Shown here piece after piece: positions 26,040-35,091 of a DNA stretch of 64,000 nucleotides. Each line of letters starts with the position of its first letter. Positions within the stretch are counted from its first letter, which is position 1. The position numbers were made by a program, and so were the translations under genes. Under the pieces are notes generated by a model. The model worked only from the letters and a program-made list of their open reading frames with translations. It searched no databases and was not told where the DNA came from. The stretch is from Streptomyces roseirectus (GTDB lineage: Bacteria; Actinomycetota; Actinomycetes; Streptomycetales; Streptomycetaceae): assembly GCF_014489635.1 (NCBI RefSeq), contig NZ_CP060828.1, forward strand, positions 2,480,001 to 2,544,000. Reading direction: 5' to 3'.

Positions 26040-27263
26040 ATGCCATCCATACGGCCGCCGTTCACCGCTCGTCGAGGCAGGAGGGCGCGCCGGGGCTCCT
26101 CCCCCGCCTTGTCCGCGCTCGCCCTGGTCTCGGTGCTCGCGCTCACCGCCACCGCGTGCGACGGCGGCGACGACCAGGCGAGCGGTTCCCCGTCGGCGTC
26201 CGCCGCCGAGAGCGACGGCGGGAAGGTCCAGCTCCCGTCCGACCTGGTGGACCGGCTCAGGCAGCACGGCATCGACCTCGACAAGTGGAAGAACGGCGCC
26301 TGGAAGAACTGGGACAAGAACGACTGGCTGCGCGAGGCGCAGGACTTCATCAACCCGATCATCGAGGGCCTGTGGGACCCGGACCGGATGCGGGACGCCC
26401 AGGACCCGGACCGGGGTGTCGACGACAGCGACCTCGCGGGCGACCAGGGCGTGACGGACCCGGAGCCGGCGCCGGTCGACGCGAAGACGGTGCCGGCGAA
26501 GTACCACGCGAACGTGCCCGAGGCGGGCAAGCTGCTGTTCGACTCCCCCGAGGGCTCGATGGTCTGCTCGGCGACGGTCGTGCAGGACCCGGCGCACCCC
26601 GGCAAGTCCAACCTGGTGTGGACGGCCGGCCACTGCGTGCACGCGGGCAAGAACGGCGGCTGGTACCGCAACATCGCGTTCGTCCCGTCGTACAACGACA
26701 GCGCGATGGCGACGTCCGCGCTGCAGAGCGCGACGCGTGAGCAGGTGGCCCCGTACGGCGTGTGGTGGGGCGACTGGGCGCAGACCTCGCAGCAGTGGAT
26801 CGCGCAGGGCGGTCCGACGGGCGGCGACGGCGCGCCGTACGACTTCGCGGTCATCCACGTGACCCCGGAGAAGGGCGGCTCCGGCAAGTCGCTGGAGGAG
26901 ACCGTCGGCGGGGCGCTGCCGGTGGACTTCGCGGCCCCGGCCGTCGCGGACGTCGCAAGCATCACGGCGACGGGTTACCCGGCGGCGGAGCCGTTCGACG
27001 GGCAGAAGCTGTACCAGTGCGCGGACAAGCCGGGCCGGCTCTCGCTGTCCACGGCGGACCCGACGATGTACCGGATCGGCTGCACGATGACGGGCGGCTC
27101 GTCCGGCGGCGGCTGGATCGCGAAGGGCGCCGACGGCAAGCCGGCGCTGGTGTCCAACACGTCGATCGGCCCGGCCACGTCCGGCTGGCTCGCGGGACCG
27201 CGCCTGGGTGAGGTCGCCAAGGGCGTGTACGAGTCGGTGAGCAAGAAGTCCGCAGGTCAGTGA
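26040..27263 (+). CDS. Secreted trypsin/V8-like serine peptidase, probably a lipoprotein
   Basis: The protein has 407 residues from the ATG at 26040, preceded by GGGGGAG. The N terminus has an Arg-rich start, a hydrophobic segment and A-L-T-A-T-A-C, a relaxed lipobox. The catalytic triad is visible: His in W-T-A-G-H-C-V, Asp in P-Y-D-F-A-V-I-H-V and Ser in T-G-G-S-S-G-G-G-W. Between the signal and the protease domain is an acidic, Trp/Asp/Lys-rich propeptide-like region (about 60-150). It probably acts on the cell surface; the substrate is unknown. It is divergent from the aminotransferase and convergent with hflX across a strong terminator. Confidence 0.88.
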   Translation: MPSIRPPFTARRGRRARRGSSPALSALALVSVLALTATACDGGDDQASGSPSASAAESDGGKVQLPSDLVDRLRQHGIDLDKWKNGAWKNWDKNDWLREAQDFINPIIEGLWDPDRMRDAQDPDRGVDDSDLAGDQGVTDPEPAPVDAKTVPAKYHANVPEAGKLLFDSPEGSMVCSATVVQDPAHPGKSNLVWTAGHCVHAGKNGGWYRNIAFVPSYNDSAMATSALQSATREQVAPYGVWWGDWAQTSQQWIAQGGPTGGDGAPYDFAVIHVTPEKGGSGKSLEETVGGALPVDFAAPAVADVASITATGYPAAEPFDGQKLYQCADKPGRLSLSTADPTMYRIGCTMTGGSSGGGWIAKGADGKPALVSNTSIGPATSGWLAGPRLGEVAKGVYESVSKKSAGQ

Positions 27264-27265
27264 CG

Positions 27266-27309
27266 CGCCGAAGCGCCGCCCCCGCGTGTGAGGGGGCGGC
27301 GCTTCGGCG
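27266..27309. terminator. Bidirectional terminator with an 18-bp perfect stem
   Basis: Bases 27266-27283 pair perfectly with 27292-27309 over an 8-base loop. It starts two bases past the protease stop and ends 17 bases before the hflX stop on the other strand, so it serves both. Confidence 0.9.
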
Positions 27310-27326
27310 TATCCGCGCTCTCCGCG

Positions 27327-28820
27327 TCAGGCCGCCGGCGTCGGCACGTACGGCGCGAGTTCCGCGGCCAGCTCCTCGTGGACCCGGGCCTTGAGCAGCG
27401 TGCCCTCCACAAGGTGCTCGGCGGAGATCACCTCGCCCTCGGTGTGGGCGCGCGCGACCAGCTTGCCGTGCGTGTACGGCACGAGCGCCTCGACCTCGAC
27501 GGACGGTCTCGGCAGCTCGTCGTCGATCAGCGCGAGCAGCTCGGCGATGCCCTCGCCGGTGCGCGCGGAGACCGCGATGGAGCGCTTCTCGATCCGCAGC
27601 AGCCGCTGGAGCGTGAGCGGGTCGGCGGCGTCCGCCTTGTTGATGACGACGATCTCGGGGACGGCGGTGGCGCCGATGTCCGTGATCACCTCGCGGACGG
27701 CGGCCAGCTGCTCCTCCGGGGCGGGGTGCGAGCCGTCCACGACATGGATGATCAGGTCGGACTCGCCGACCTCCTCCATGGTGGAGCGGAACGCCTCGAC
27801 CAGGTGGTGCGGCAGGTGCCGGACGAAGCCGACCGTGTCCGCCAGGGTGTAGAGGCGCCCGCTCGGGGTCTCCGCACGGCGGACGGTCGGGTCCAGGGTC
27901 GCGAACAGGGCGTTCTCGACCAGGACGCCCGCGCCCGTGAGCCGGTTGAGCAGCGAGGACTTGCCGGCGTTGGTGTAGCCCGCGATGGCGACGGACGGCA
28001 CCTTGTGGCGCTTGCGCTCCTGGCGCTTGATCTCGCGGCCGGTCTTCATCTCCGCGATCTCCCGGCGCATCTTCGCCATCTTCTCGCGGATCCGGCGCCG
28101 GTCCGTCTCGATCTTGGTCTCACCGGGGCCTCGGGTGGCGAGGCCGCCGCCCTTGCCGCCGCCCATCTGCCGGGACAACGACTGACCCCAGCCGCGCAGC
28201 CTCGGCAGCATGTACTGCATCTGCGCGAGCGCGACCTGCGCCTTGCCCTCACGGGACTTGGCGTGCTGGGCGAAGATGTCAAGGATCAGGGCCGTACGGT
28301 CGATGACCTTGACCTTGACGACGTCTTCGAGGGCGATCAGCTGGCCGGGGCTCAGCTCGCCGTCGCAGATCACCGTGTCGGCGCCGCTCTCCAGGACGAT
28401 GTCGCGCAGTTCCTGGGCCTTACCGGAGCCGATGAAGGTGGCGGCGTCGGGCTTGTCGCGGCGCTGGACCAGGCCGTCGAGCACGAACGCGCCGGCCGTC
28501 TCGGCGAGGGCCGCGAGTTCCGCGAGGGAGTTCTCCGCGTCCAGCGCGGTGCCGGTGGTCCAGACGCCGACGAGGACGACCCGCTCCAGCCGCAGCTGGC
28601 GGTACTCGACCTCGGTGACGTCCTCGAGCTCGGTGGAGAGGCCCGCCACGCGGCGCAGGGCCGCGCGCTCGGAGCGGTCGAACTGGTCGCCGTCCCGCTC
28701 CTCGTCGATCGTGTGGCTCCAGGCGACGTCCTCTTCCATCAGGGCATCGGCCCGAAGACCGTCGGCATAGGAGTGCGCGGCGCGCTGGGTGTCCTGGGAA
28801 GGGGAAGAAGAGGAGGTCAT
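27327..28820 (-). CDS. hflX: GTPase HflX
   Basis: The protein has 497 residues. It is a ribosome-associated GTPase that can split stalled ribosomes under stress. The N-terminal HflX domain (about 75-265) includes G-S-G-K-A-Q-E-L and the glycine-rich G-G-K-G-G-G-L-A-T-R-G-P-G-E-T-K-I-E-T-D. The G domain has G-Y-T-N-A-G-K-S-S (G1), A-D-T-V-G-F-V (G3) and V-I-N-K-A-D (G4, NKxD). An N-terminal acidic extension of about 70 residues is typical of actinobacteria. No hfq or miaA is adjacent, though miaA lies 6.3 kb upstream. Confidence 0.96.
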   Translation of the reverse strand: MTSSSSPSQDTQRAAHSYADGLRADALMEEDVAWSHTIDEERDGDQFDRSERAALRRVAGLSTELEDVTEVEYRQLRLERVVLVGVWTTGTALDAENSLAELAALAETAGAFVLDGLVQRRDKPDAATFIGSGKAQELRDIVLESGADTVICDGELSPGQLIALEDVVKVKVIDRTALILDIFAQHAKSREGKAQVALAQMQYMLPRLRGWGQSLSRQMGGGKGGGLATRGPGETKIETDRRRIREKMAKMRREIAEMKTGREIKRQERKRHKVPSVAIAGYTNAGKSSLLNRLTGAGVLVENALFATLDPTVRRAETPSGRLYTLADTVGFVRHLPHHLVEAFRSTMEEVGESDLIIHVVDGSHPAPEEQLAAVREVITDIGATAVPEIVVINKADAADPLTLQRLLRIEKRSIAVSARTGEGIAELLALIDDELPRPSVEVEALVPYTHGKLVARAHTEGEVISAEHLVEGTLLKARVHEELAAELAPYVPTPAA

Positions 28821-29075
28821 TGGTTCCTTACGTCGTCGAAGATGCCGCTAGGGCGCCTGTCACCCTGCTCAACGCACGAGCCGCGCGGAAGATTCCCGCG
28901 TTGTCGGCCGTACCTCGCCGGCCCGAAAATGGTCGCACGGCCCACCCCGGCTCGTCACCGGCTTATCGCGGGCACGTCCAGCCGTGCGGCTCCCTGGGGG
29001 TGTCAGGGCCCGCCGGGGCGGTCCGCGCCGCTCGGACGTCGTACGCGCGGTACCTCCCCAGGCGGGCCCGCGCGG

Positions 29076-30644
29076 TCAGGGCCGCCCGTGCCGTGCCGCC
29101 AGCTTCGTCTTGGCCGGGGCCTGGGACGTCCAGTCCGGGTGGCCCGGCATCGGCGGGGTCGTCGTGCTGTAGAGCCAGGCGTCGAAGAAGGCGGTGAGGT
29201 CGCGGCCGGAGACGCGTTCGGCGAGGCGGACGAAGTCGGCGGTGCTCGCCACGCCGTCGCGGTGGCCGGTCACCCAGGCTCGCTCCAGGCGCTCGAACGC
29301 CGGGCGGCCGATCACCTCGCGCAGCGCGAACAGGACGAGGGCGGCGCCGTCGTAGACGACCGGGCGGAAGATGCTGATCTTCTGGCCGGGCTCGGGGCCC
29401 TTGGGGAGCGCGGGCGGGCCGCCGGCCGCGCGCCAGCGGTCGGACGCCCCGTACGCGGCCTTCATGCGCGCCTCCAGCGTGCGGCCCGCCCGCTCCTCGG
29501 CGTACAGGGCCTCGTACCAGGTGGCGTGCCCTTCGTTGAGCCACAGGTCGGACCACGTGCGCGGGCTGACGCTGTCGCCGAACCACTGGTGCGCGAGCTC
29601 GTGGACCATGATCGACTCGACGTACCAGGCGGGGTAACCGGGCTCGGTGAACAGGCCCTTCTCGAACAGCGACAGGGTCTGCGTCTCCAGCTCGAACCCG
29701 GTGCTGACGTCCGCCATGAGCAGGCCGTACGTCTCGAACGGGTACGCCCCGACCTTCGACTCCATCCAGGAGATCTGGTCCGGCGTCTTCGCCAGCCACG
29801 GCTCCAGGACGTCGCGGTCCTTCACGGGGACGACGTCCCGGACGGGCAGTCGGTGCGGCCCCTCGCGGCGCAGGACGGCCGAGCGGCCGATGGAGACCTG
29901 GGTCAGCTCGGTCGCCATGGGGTGCTGCGTGCGGTACGTCCATGTCGTCGCCCCGCGCGCGCGGTCGACGCCCGTGGGGAGGCCGTTGGCGACGGCGGTG
30001 TAGCCGTCGGGGGCGGTCACCCTGATGGTGAACATCGCCTTGTCGGAGGGGTGGTCGTTGCACGGGAACACCAGGTGTCCGGCGTCCGCCTGGTTGGCCA
30101 TCGCGAGTCCGTCGGAGGTCCGCACCCAGCCGCCCTCGCCGTCCTCGGGGGGCACCGGGTCGCTCGTGTGCCGGACGGTGATCCGCGTCCAGCTGCCCTC
30201 CGGAAGGGCGCGCGCGGGGGTGACCACGAGGTCGTCGCCCACGCGCGCGTAGGACGCCGGTTCGCCGTCGACCTCCACCGCGTCGACGTCGCCGTGCGCG
30301 AAGTCCAGGTTGACCCGCTCCAGCCGTTGCGTCGTCCAGGCGTCGATCGTCGTCACCGCGCGCAGGGGCTTGTCGTTGCTGCCCGGGTAGGTGAAGTCCA
30401 GGTCGTACGAGGCGACGTCGTAGCCGGGGTTGCCGAGGTACGGGAACAGGCGGTCCCCGACGCCCAGTTGCTCGGGGGGCGCGCTCGCGGCGACGAGGCA
30501 CAGGGAGATCGCGGAGGCGAGGAGGGCCGTCCTGGCGAGGCGGCGGGCTCTGGGGCGGCCGGGGGCGTCGGTCGAGGGGCCGGCGGTCACCGGGGCTTCG
30601 GGGCCGGCGGTCACGGGAGCTTCGGTTCGGGCGCTGCGCAGCAT
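29076..30644 (-). CDS. Secreted M1-family zinc metallopeptidase (aminopeptidase N-like)
   Basis: The protein has 522 residues, the short form without the large C-terminal domain. An N-terminal stretch with a duplicated E-A-P-V-T-A-G-P leads to a hydrophobic segment (L-L-A-S-A-I-S-L-C-L-V-A-A-S-A) that is a signal peptide or anchor. The zinc site is H-E-L-A-H-Q-W-F-G with the third ligand in L-N-E-G-H-A-T-W, i.e. HExxH-18-E. It probably trims peptides outside the cell. It lies between hflX and the RSH gene with spacers of more than 220 bases on each side, so it is likely its own unit. Confidence 0.9.
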   Translation of the reverse strand: MLRSARTEAPVTAGPEAPVTAGPSTDAPGRPRARRLARTALLASAISLCLVAASAPPEQLGVGDRLFPYLGNPGYDVASYDLDFTYPGSNDKPLRAVTTIDAWTTQRLERVNLDFAHGDVDAVEVDGEPASYARVGDDLVVTPARALPEGSWTRITVRHTSDPVPPEDGEGGWVRTSDGLAMANQADAGHLVFPCNDHPSDKAMFTIRVTAPDGYTAVANGLPTGVDRARGATTWTYRTQHPMATELTQVSIGRSAVLRREGPHRLPVRDVVPVKDRDVLEPWLAKTPDQISWMESKVGAYPFETYGLLMADVSTGFELETQTLSLFEKGLFTEPGYPAWYVESIMVHELAHQWFGDSVSPRTWSDLWLNEGHATWYEALYAEERAGRTLEARMKAAYGASDRWRAAGGPPALPKGPEPGQKISIFRPVVYDGAALVLFALREVIGRPAFERLERAWVTGHRDGVASTADFVRLAERVSGRDLTAFFDAWLYSTTTPPMPGHPDWTSQAPAKTKLAARHGRP

Positions 30645-30870
30645 GCCCCACGGCTACCAGCGCCCGCGTGCCCCGCGGTGCCGACTCGCGTCCGGCCCAC
30701 CCGAACGTGTTGCCCGGGTGGGCCGAGTTGCCGGGAACGGGTGTCCCGCGCGCGTGGGCTTGCCGGAGCCGGGGGCGGCCGAGCGCGCGTGGGGTGCCGA
30801 ACCGGTGTCCCACACGTGCGTGCCCGTCAGCCCGTGCCGTTCGAGGCGCCGCCCTCCGCGCGCGTGCCCC

Positions 30871-33027
30871 TCAGTGCGTCTCCGCGTGGTGCTGGGCCCG
30901 GCTCACGTCGTACACGCCAGGAACGTTTCTCATCGCCCGCATGAGGGTGGGCAGCCGGGCCGCGTCGGGGAGTTCGATCGTGTAGGTGTGCCGGACACGC
31001 TGCTGGGACGGCGGTTCGACGGTGGCCGAGACGATCTCGGCGCCCTCCAGGGCCATCGCCTCGGTGAGGTCGGCCAGGAGGTGCGGGCGGCCGAACGATT
31101 CCGCTACGAGGGTGACGCGGCACTCGGTGGAGTCGCCCCAGTGGACGTCGGCCTCGGGCCGCCCGGCACTGCGCATGCGCGCGACGGCGGCGCACCCGAC
31201 CCGGTGGACGGTGACCACGCCCCCGCGCACGGCGAACCCGGTGACCTCGTCGGCGGGTACGGGCGTACAGCACCCGGCGAGCCGCGCGCGGGCGTCCGGC
31301 CGTCCGACGACGGAGAGCGCGCTGCCCGCGCGCGGGGTGGACGACGGATGCGGCAGGGGCCCGTCGGAGCCGCGCCGGCCGCCGCGTTCCCGCAGGGCTG
31401 CCTCCTGGTCGTCCCCCGGAGTGTCCTGGCCGTCCGAGGGGTGGGTGGACAGCCAGCGCTGGATGGCGATCCGGGCGGCGGGGGTGTGGGCGTGCTCCAG
31501 CCACTCCTTGGAGGGCTCCGAGGCGGGGTCCTGGCCCATCAGGAGCTGGACGGTGTCCCCGTCCCGCAGAACGGTGCTGAGGGTCGCCAGGCGGCCGTTC
31601 ACGCGGGCTCCGATGCAGGCGTGCGCGTCCTCGCCGTACTGGGCGTAGGCGGCGTCGACGCACGTGGCCCCGTCGGGCAGGCCGAGCGTGCCGCCGTCGG
31701 GGCGGAAGACGGTGATCTCACGGTCCTGGGCCAGGTCCTCGCGCAGGGTCGACCAGAAGGTGTCCGGGTCGGGCGCGGCCTCCTGCCAGTCGAGGAGGCG
31801 CGAGAGCCAGCCGGGCCGGGTCGGGTCGACGCGCTCGTCGCTCGCGGCCTGTTCCTCGGCGGGGGTCGCGTACGGGTTCCCGAGGGCGACGACGCCGGCC
31901 TCGGCGACCTTGTGCATCTGGTGCGTGCGGATGAGGACTTCGGCGACCTGGCCGTCCTCGCGCGCGACCGCCGTGTGCAGCGACTGGTAGAGGTTGAACT
32001 TCGGTACGGCGATGAAGTCCTTGAACTCCGAGACGACGGGCGTCATGCAGGTGTGCAGTTCGCCCAGGACGGCGTAGCAGTCGGCGTCCTCGTTGACGAG
32101 CACCAGGAGCCGTCCGAAGTCCGAGCCGCGCATGCTGCCGCGTTTTCGGGCGAAGCGGTGGACGGAGACGAAGTGCCGTGGCCTGATGTGGATCTCGGCC
32201 TGGATGCCGGCCTCGCGCAGGACGGCGCGCATGCTCTCGGCCGTCTCGGCGAGCGGGTCGTCCGCGCGGGAGGTGTTGGCGATGATCAGCTCGCGTGTGT
32301 GCGCGTACTCCTCGGGGTGGAGAATCGCGAAGACCAGGTCCTCCAGCTCGGTCTTCAGCGCCTGTACGCCCAGGCGTTCGGCGAGCGGGATGAGGACGTC
32401 CCGGGTGACCTTGGCGATGCGCGCCTGTTTCTCGGGGCGCATGACGCCGAGGGTGCGCATGTTGTGCAGCCGGTCGGCGAGTTTGATCGACATCACGCGC
32501 ACGTCGCTGCCGGTGGCGACGAGCATCTTGCGGAACGTCTCGGGCTCGGCGGCGGCCCCGTAGTCGACCTTCTCCAGCTTGGTGACGCCGTCGACGAGGT
32601 AACGAACCTCCTCGCCGAACTGTTCCCGCACCTGGTCGAGCGTCACATCGGTGTCCTCGACGGTGTCGTGGAGCAGGGACGCCGTCAAGGTCGTCGTCTC
32701 GGCGCCGAGTTCGGCGAGGATCAGGGTCACCGCGAGGGGGTGGGTGATGTACGGCTCGCCGCTCTTGCGCATCTGGCCGCGGTGCGAGGACTCGGCGAGC
32801 ACGTACGCGCGGCGCAGTGGTTCGAGGTCGGCCTCGGGGTGGTGGGCGCGATGGGCCTCGACGACGTGGCTGATCGCGTCGGGCAGGCGGCCTCTGGTGG
32901 CCGGCCCCAGGAAGGCGGCGCGGCCCAGCCTGCGCAGGTCGATACGGGGGCGGTTGCGCCATCGGGGGACGGCGGGCACCACCGGGCCTGGGGTCGCGGG
33001 ATTAGTCGCCTCCGCACTCATGGGCAC
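30871..33027 (-). CDS. rshA: RelA/SpoT homologue ((p)ppGpp synthetase/hydrolase, RshA-like)
   Basis: The protein has 718 residues, with a possible ATG two codons in (33021). The hydrolase domain has H-R-G-Q-M-R-K-S-G-E-P-Y-I-T-H-P and the H-D-T-V-E-D motif. The synthetase domain has I-R-P-R-H-F-V-S-V-H and F-K-D-F-I-A-V-P-K-F-N-L-Y-Q-S-L-H-T, but its central strand (R-G-S-D-F-G-R-L-L-V-L-V) is far from the usual I-Y-D-L-x-A-V-R-V-I. TGS, a Cys/His region (G-C-C-T-P, H-R-V-G-C) and ACT follow. From position and divergence I take it as the second, non-RelA RSH of Streptomyces. It balances the alarmone (p)ppGpp. Confidence 0.88.
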   Translation of the reverse strand: MPMSAEATNPATPGPVVPAVPRWRNRPRIDLRRLGRAAFLGPATRGRLPDAISHVVEAHRAHHPEADLEPLRRAYVLAESSHRGQMRKSGEPYITHPLAVTLILAELGAETTTLTASLLHDTVEDTDVTLDQVREQFGEEVRYLVDGVTKLEKVDYGAAAEPETFRKMLVATGSDVRVMSIKLADRLHNMRTLGVMRPEKQARIAKVTRDVLIPLAERLGVQALKTELEDLVFAILHPEEYAHTRELIIANTSRADDPLAETAESMRAVLREAGIQAEIHIRPRHFVSVHRFARKRGSMRGSDFGRLLVLVNEDADCYAVLGELHTCMTPVVSEFKDFIAVPKFNLYQSLHTAVAREDGQVAEVLIRTHQMHKVAEAGVVALGNPYATPAEEQAASDERVDPTRPGWLSRLLDWQEAAPDPDTFWSTLREDLAQDREITVFRPDGGTLGLPDGATCVDAAYAQYGEDAHACIGARVNGRLATLSTVLRDGDTVQLLMGQDPASEPSKEWLEHAHTPAARIAIQRWLSTHPSDGQDTPGDDQEAALRERGGRRGSDGPLPHPSSTPRAGSALSVVGRPDARARLAGCCTPVPADEVTGFAVRGGVVTVHRVGCAAVARMRSAGRPEADVHWGDSTECRVTLVAESFGRPHLLADLTEAMALEGAEIVSATVEPPSQQRVRHTYTIELPDAARLPTLMRAMRNVPGVYDVSRAQHHAETH

Positions 33028-33259
33028 CTCCGGCTGCGTGGACCGGCGGACGAGTGCCCCAGGGCGGACACGGCTCGGGGACTGGTTGCGGTCTCCCGTC
33101 CGGGCCGGTGCTTGATGCTACCGAGCCCACCATGTGCCGCTGACCGCCTCTCGCCGAGCGTGAAACGGATCACCCATTCGAGCGACCTCGATGGGGTTGA
33201 CTGTTTCAAGCCATCATGGCTGATGCATGTCGCGTATTCCTCCTTCCGGAGTACGCGAA

Positions 33260-33292
33260 AGGGGCGCACCCGTACGGTGACGGGCCGCCCCT
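33260..33292 (-). terminator. Hairpin downstream of dapF
   Basis: AGGGGCG (33260-33266) pairs with CGCCCCT (33286-33292), with a second inner stem CCCGT/ACGGG. It lies 19 bases past the dapF stop and about 230 bases upstream of the RSH start. Confidence 0.6.
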
Positions 33293-33310
33293 GCCTGCGA
33301 TGTGAAGCCA

Positions 33311-34189
33311 CTACACCGCGCGCCGGACGACGTCTTCCAGCCACCCGGATTCGATCGTTCCTTCGGCGACGATCACGGCGGGGCCGGTCATCTCGATCTC
33401 CCCGTCGGGCCGTTCGGTGATCACGAGGCGTCCGCCGGGCACGTCCACGGTGTACGTGACGGGGGTTCCGGTGGCGGCCGGGTCGGCGCCGTCCCTGCGC
33501 GCGGTGGCCACGGCGACGGCGCACGCGCCCGTGCCGCACGAGCGGGTCTCTCCGGAGCCTCGCTCGTGCACCCGCAGGGCGACGTGCCGGGGGCCCCGGT
33601 CGACGACGAACTCGACGTTGACGCCGTCCGGGTAGGCCGCGGCGGGGCTGACAGGCGGCGCGGTGAACAGGTCGCCCGCGTGCGCGAGGTCGTCGACGAA
33701 GGCGACCGCGTGCGGGTTGCCCATGTTGACGTTGCGCGCGGGCCAGCTGCGCTCGCCGACGGTCACCTCGACATCGCCCTCGGGGAGGCGGGCGCGGCCC
33801 ATGCCGACCGTGACGTCGCCCTCCTTGTCGATGTGGACGGTCTTGACGCCCCCGCGCGTGGCGACCGCGAGGTCGCCCTCCTCGACGTGGCCGGCGTGCT
33901 GGAGGTAGCGCGCGAACACGCGCACGCCGTTGCCGCACATCTCCGCCACCGAGCCGTCGCCGTTGCGGTAGTCCATGAACCACTCGGCCTCGGCCGCCAT
34001 CGCGCGCGCCTCGGGGTGCGCCGCGGACCGCACGACGTGCAGCAGCCCGTCGCCGCCGATGCCCGCGCGGCGGTCGCACAGGGCGGCCACGGCGGCGGGC
34101 GGGAGGTCCAGGGCGTTGTCCGGGTCCGGGACGATCACGAAGTCGTTCTCGGTCCCGTGCCCCTTGAGGAAGGCGATGCGCGTGCTCAT
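33311..34189 (-). CDS. dapF: Diaminopimelate epimerase
   Basis: The protein has 292 residues from the ATG at 34189, with GAGGA as ribosome site. It interconverts LL- and meso-diaminopimelate for lysine and cell wall synthesis. The two catalytic cysteines are in A-E-M-C-G-N-G-V-R (first) and R-S-C-G-T-G-A-C-A-V (second). K-G-H-G-T-E-N-D-F near the N terminus and N-M-G-N-P-H-A-V-A-F are family signatures. The peptidoglycan of Streptomyces contains LL-DAP, so the enzyme supplies meso-DAP mainly for lysine. Its neighbour upstream is a membrane protein in the same direction, 92 bases away. Confidence 0.96.
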   Translation of the reverse strand: MSTRIAFLKGHGTENDFVIVPDPDNALDLPPAAVAALCDRRAGIGGDGLLHVVRSAAHPEARAMAAEAEWFMDYRNGDGSVAEMCGNGVRVFARYLQHAGHVEEGDLAVATRGGVKTVHIDKEGDVTVGMGRARLPEGDVEVTVGERSWPARNVNMGNPHAVAFVDDLAHAGDLFTAPPVSPAAAYPDGVNVEFVVDRGPRHVALRVHERGSGETRSCGTGACAVAVATARRDGADPAATGTPVTYTVDVPGGRLVITERPDGEIEMTGPAVIVAEGTIESGWLEDVVRRAV

Positions 34190-34281
34190 TCCTCGATCGT
34201 ACGGCGCGGGTACGACAGCGCCGGTCGGACGGGGTGACGGCGTCAAGCACGCGCGTGTGCGGCTCGGCTCCGTCCGGCGGC

Positions 34282-34983
34282 TCAGCGCAGCCGGGCGACC
34301 CGCCAGACGGCCAGGACGACAGCCGCGGCGACCATCACGGCGTACGCGAGGATCACGCGCCAGTCGGGGCGCCGTCCGGAGCCGCGCAGGGGCAGTCCTG
34401 GCCACGTGTAACCGACGCGGCGGGCGGCCATCATGCCCCACCCGGCGGCGCAGGAGCAGATCAGCAGGCCGAGCATGGCGACGACGGCGCCGCTGTCGCC
34501 GAAGTCGAAGGCGAGGGGGAAGGCGAACATCAGCGAGCCGACGGTGGCCAAGGCGACGATCGGGGCCAACTGCCAGATCCGCAGTCGGCGTTGGGGCCGC
34601 AGTTCGACCTCGACCTCAGGGCCTGAGGCGAACATCTCCTCGGGCTCGGGTCCGTCGTCCGTGACCCCGTCGGGCGTCTCGTCGTCCTCGTCGGGGCCGT
34701 CGGGGGCCAGCTCGCCGTCGGCGTCCAGGGGGCCGTCCACGGGCTCCTGGGAGGCGTCGGCGGGCTCGGTGGGGGCGTCGTCGTCCTGGCGTGCGTCACG
34801 GGGCTCGGAGGAGCCGTTCTCGCGCCCGCCGGGGCGCGGGATGCCGTCGATCAGGTGTGGGGCGCCCTCGGGGTCGGCCGCGAAGCCGTCCGCGCGCGGA
34901 CGGTCGTCGTCCGGCTTCCGTTCGTCCCGCCCGGAAGGGCGGTTCTCGGTGCCTTGTGCGGTGTCGCGAGGGCCGGCCTCCAT
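34282..34983 (-). CDS. Conserved hypothetical membrane protein with acidic N-terminal region
   Basis: The protein has 233 residues from the ATG at 34983, which has GGGAGGG nine bases upstream; the GTG at 35013 lacks such a site. Residues 1-130 are Asp/Glu/Pro-rich and probably disordered in the cytoplasm. Then come R-L-R-I-W-Q-L-A-P-I-V-A-L-A and two further hydrophobic segments, giving about three membrane helices, and a short basic tail. I do not recognise a function. It lies between miaA and dapF in the same direction and may be co-transcribed. Confidence 0.7.
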   Translation of the reverse strand: MEAGPRDTAQGTENRPSGRDERKPDDDRPRADGFAADPEGAPHLIDGIPRPGGRENGSSEPRDARQDDDAPTEPADASQEPVDGPLDADGELAPDGPDEDDETPDGVTDDGPEPEEMFASGPEVEVELRPQRRLRIWQLAPIVALATVGSLMFAFPLAFDFGDSGAVVAMLGLLICSCAAGWGMMAARRVGYTWPGLPLRGSGRRPDWRVILAYAVMVAAAVVLAVWRVARLR

Positions 34984-35091
34984 CGCCACGCGCCCTCCCA
35001 ACTCGGACTCCACTTGGTCGATCGAAGCTCGATGATGGCACGGTACGAACGGCCCGGATGACGGCCTGGGCGTCCCGATGCCATGACGTGA

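Noticed and set aside
21473..26740. A 1755-codon open frame on the plus strand
   Set aside because: It is antisense to the siderophore-type genes and shows Gly/Val/Arg-rich composition with no domain. It is open only because high-GC DNA has few stops.
27288..30944. A 1218-codon plus-strand frame across hflX and the M1 peptidase
   Set aside because: It is antisense to two well-supported genes with full motifs. There is no ribosome site and the composition is low in complexity.
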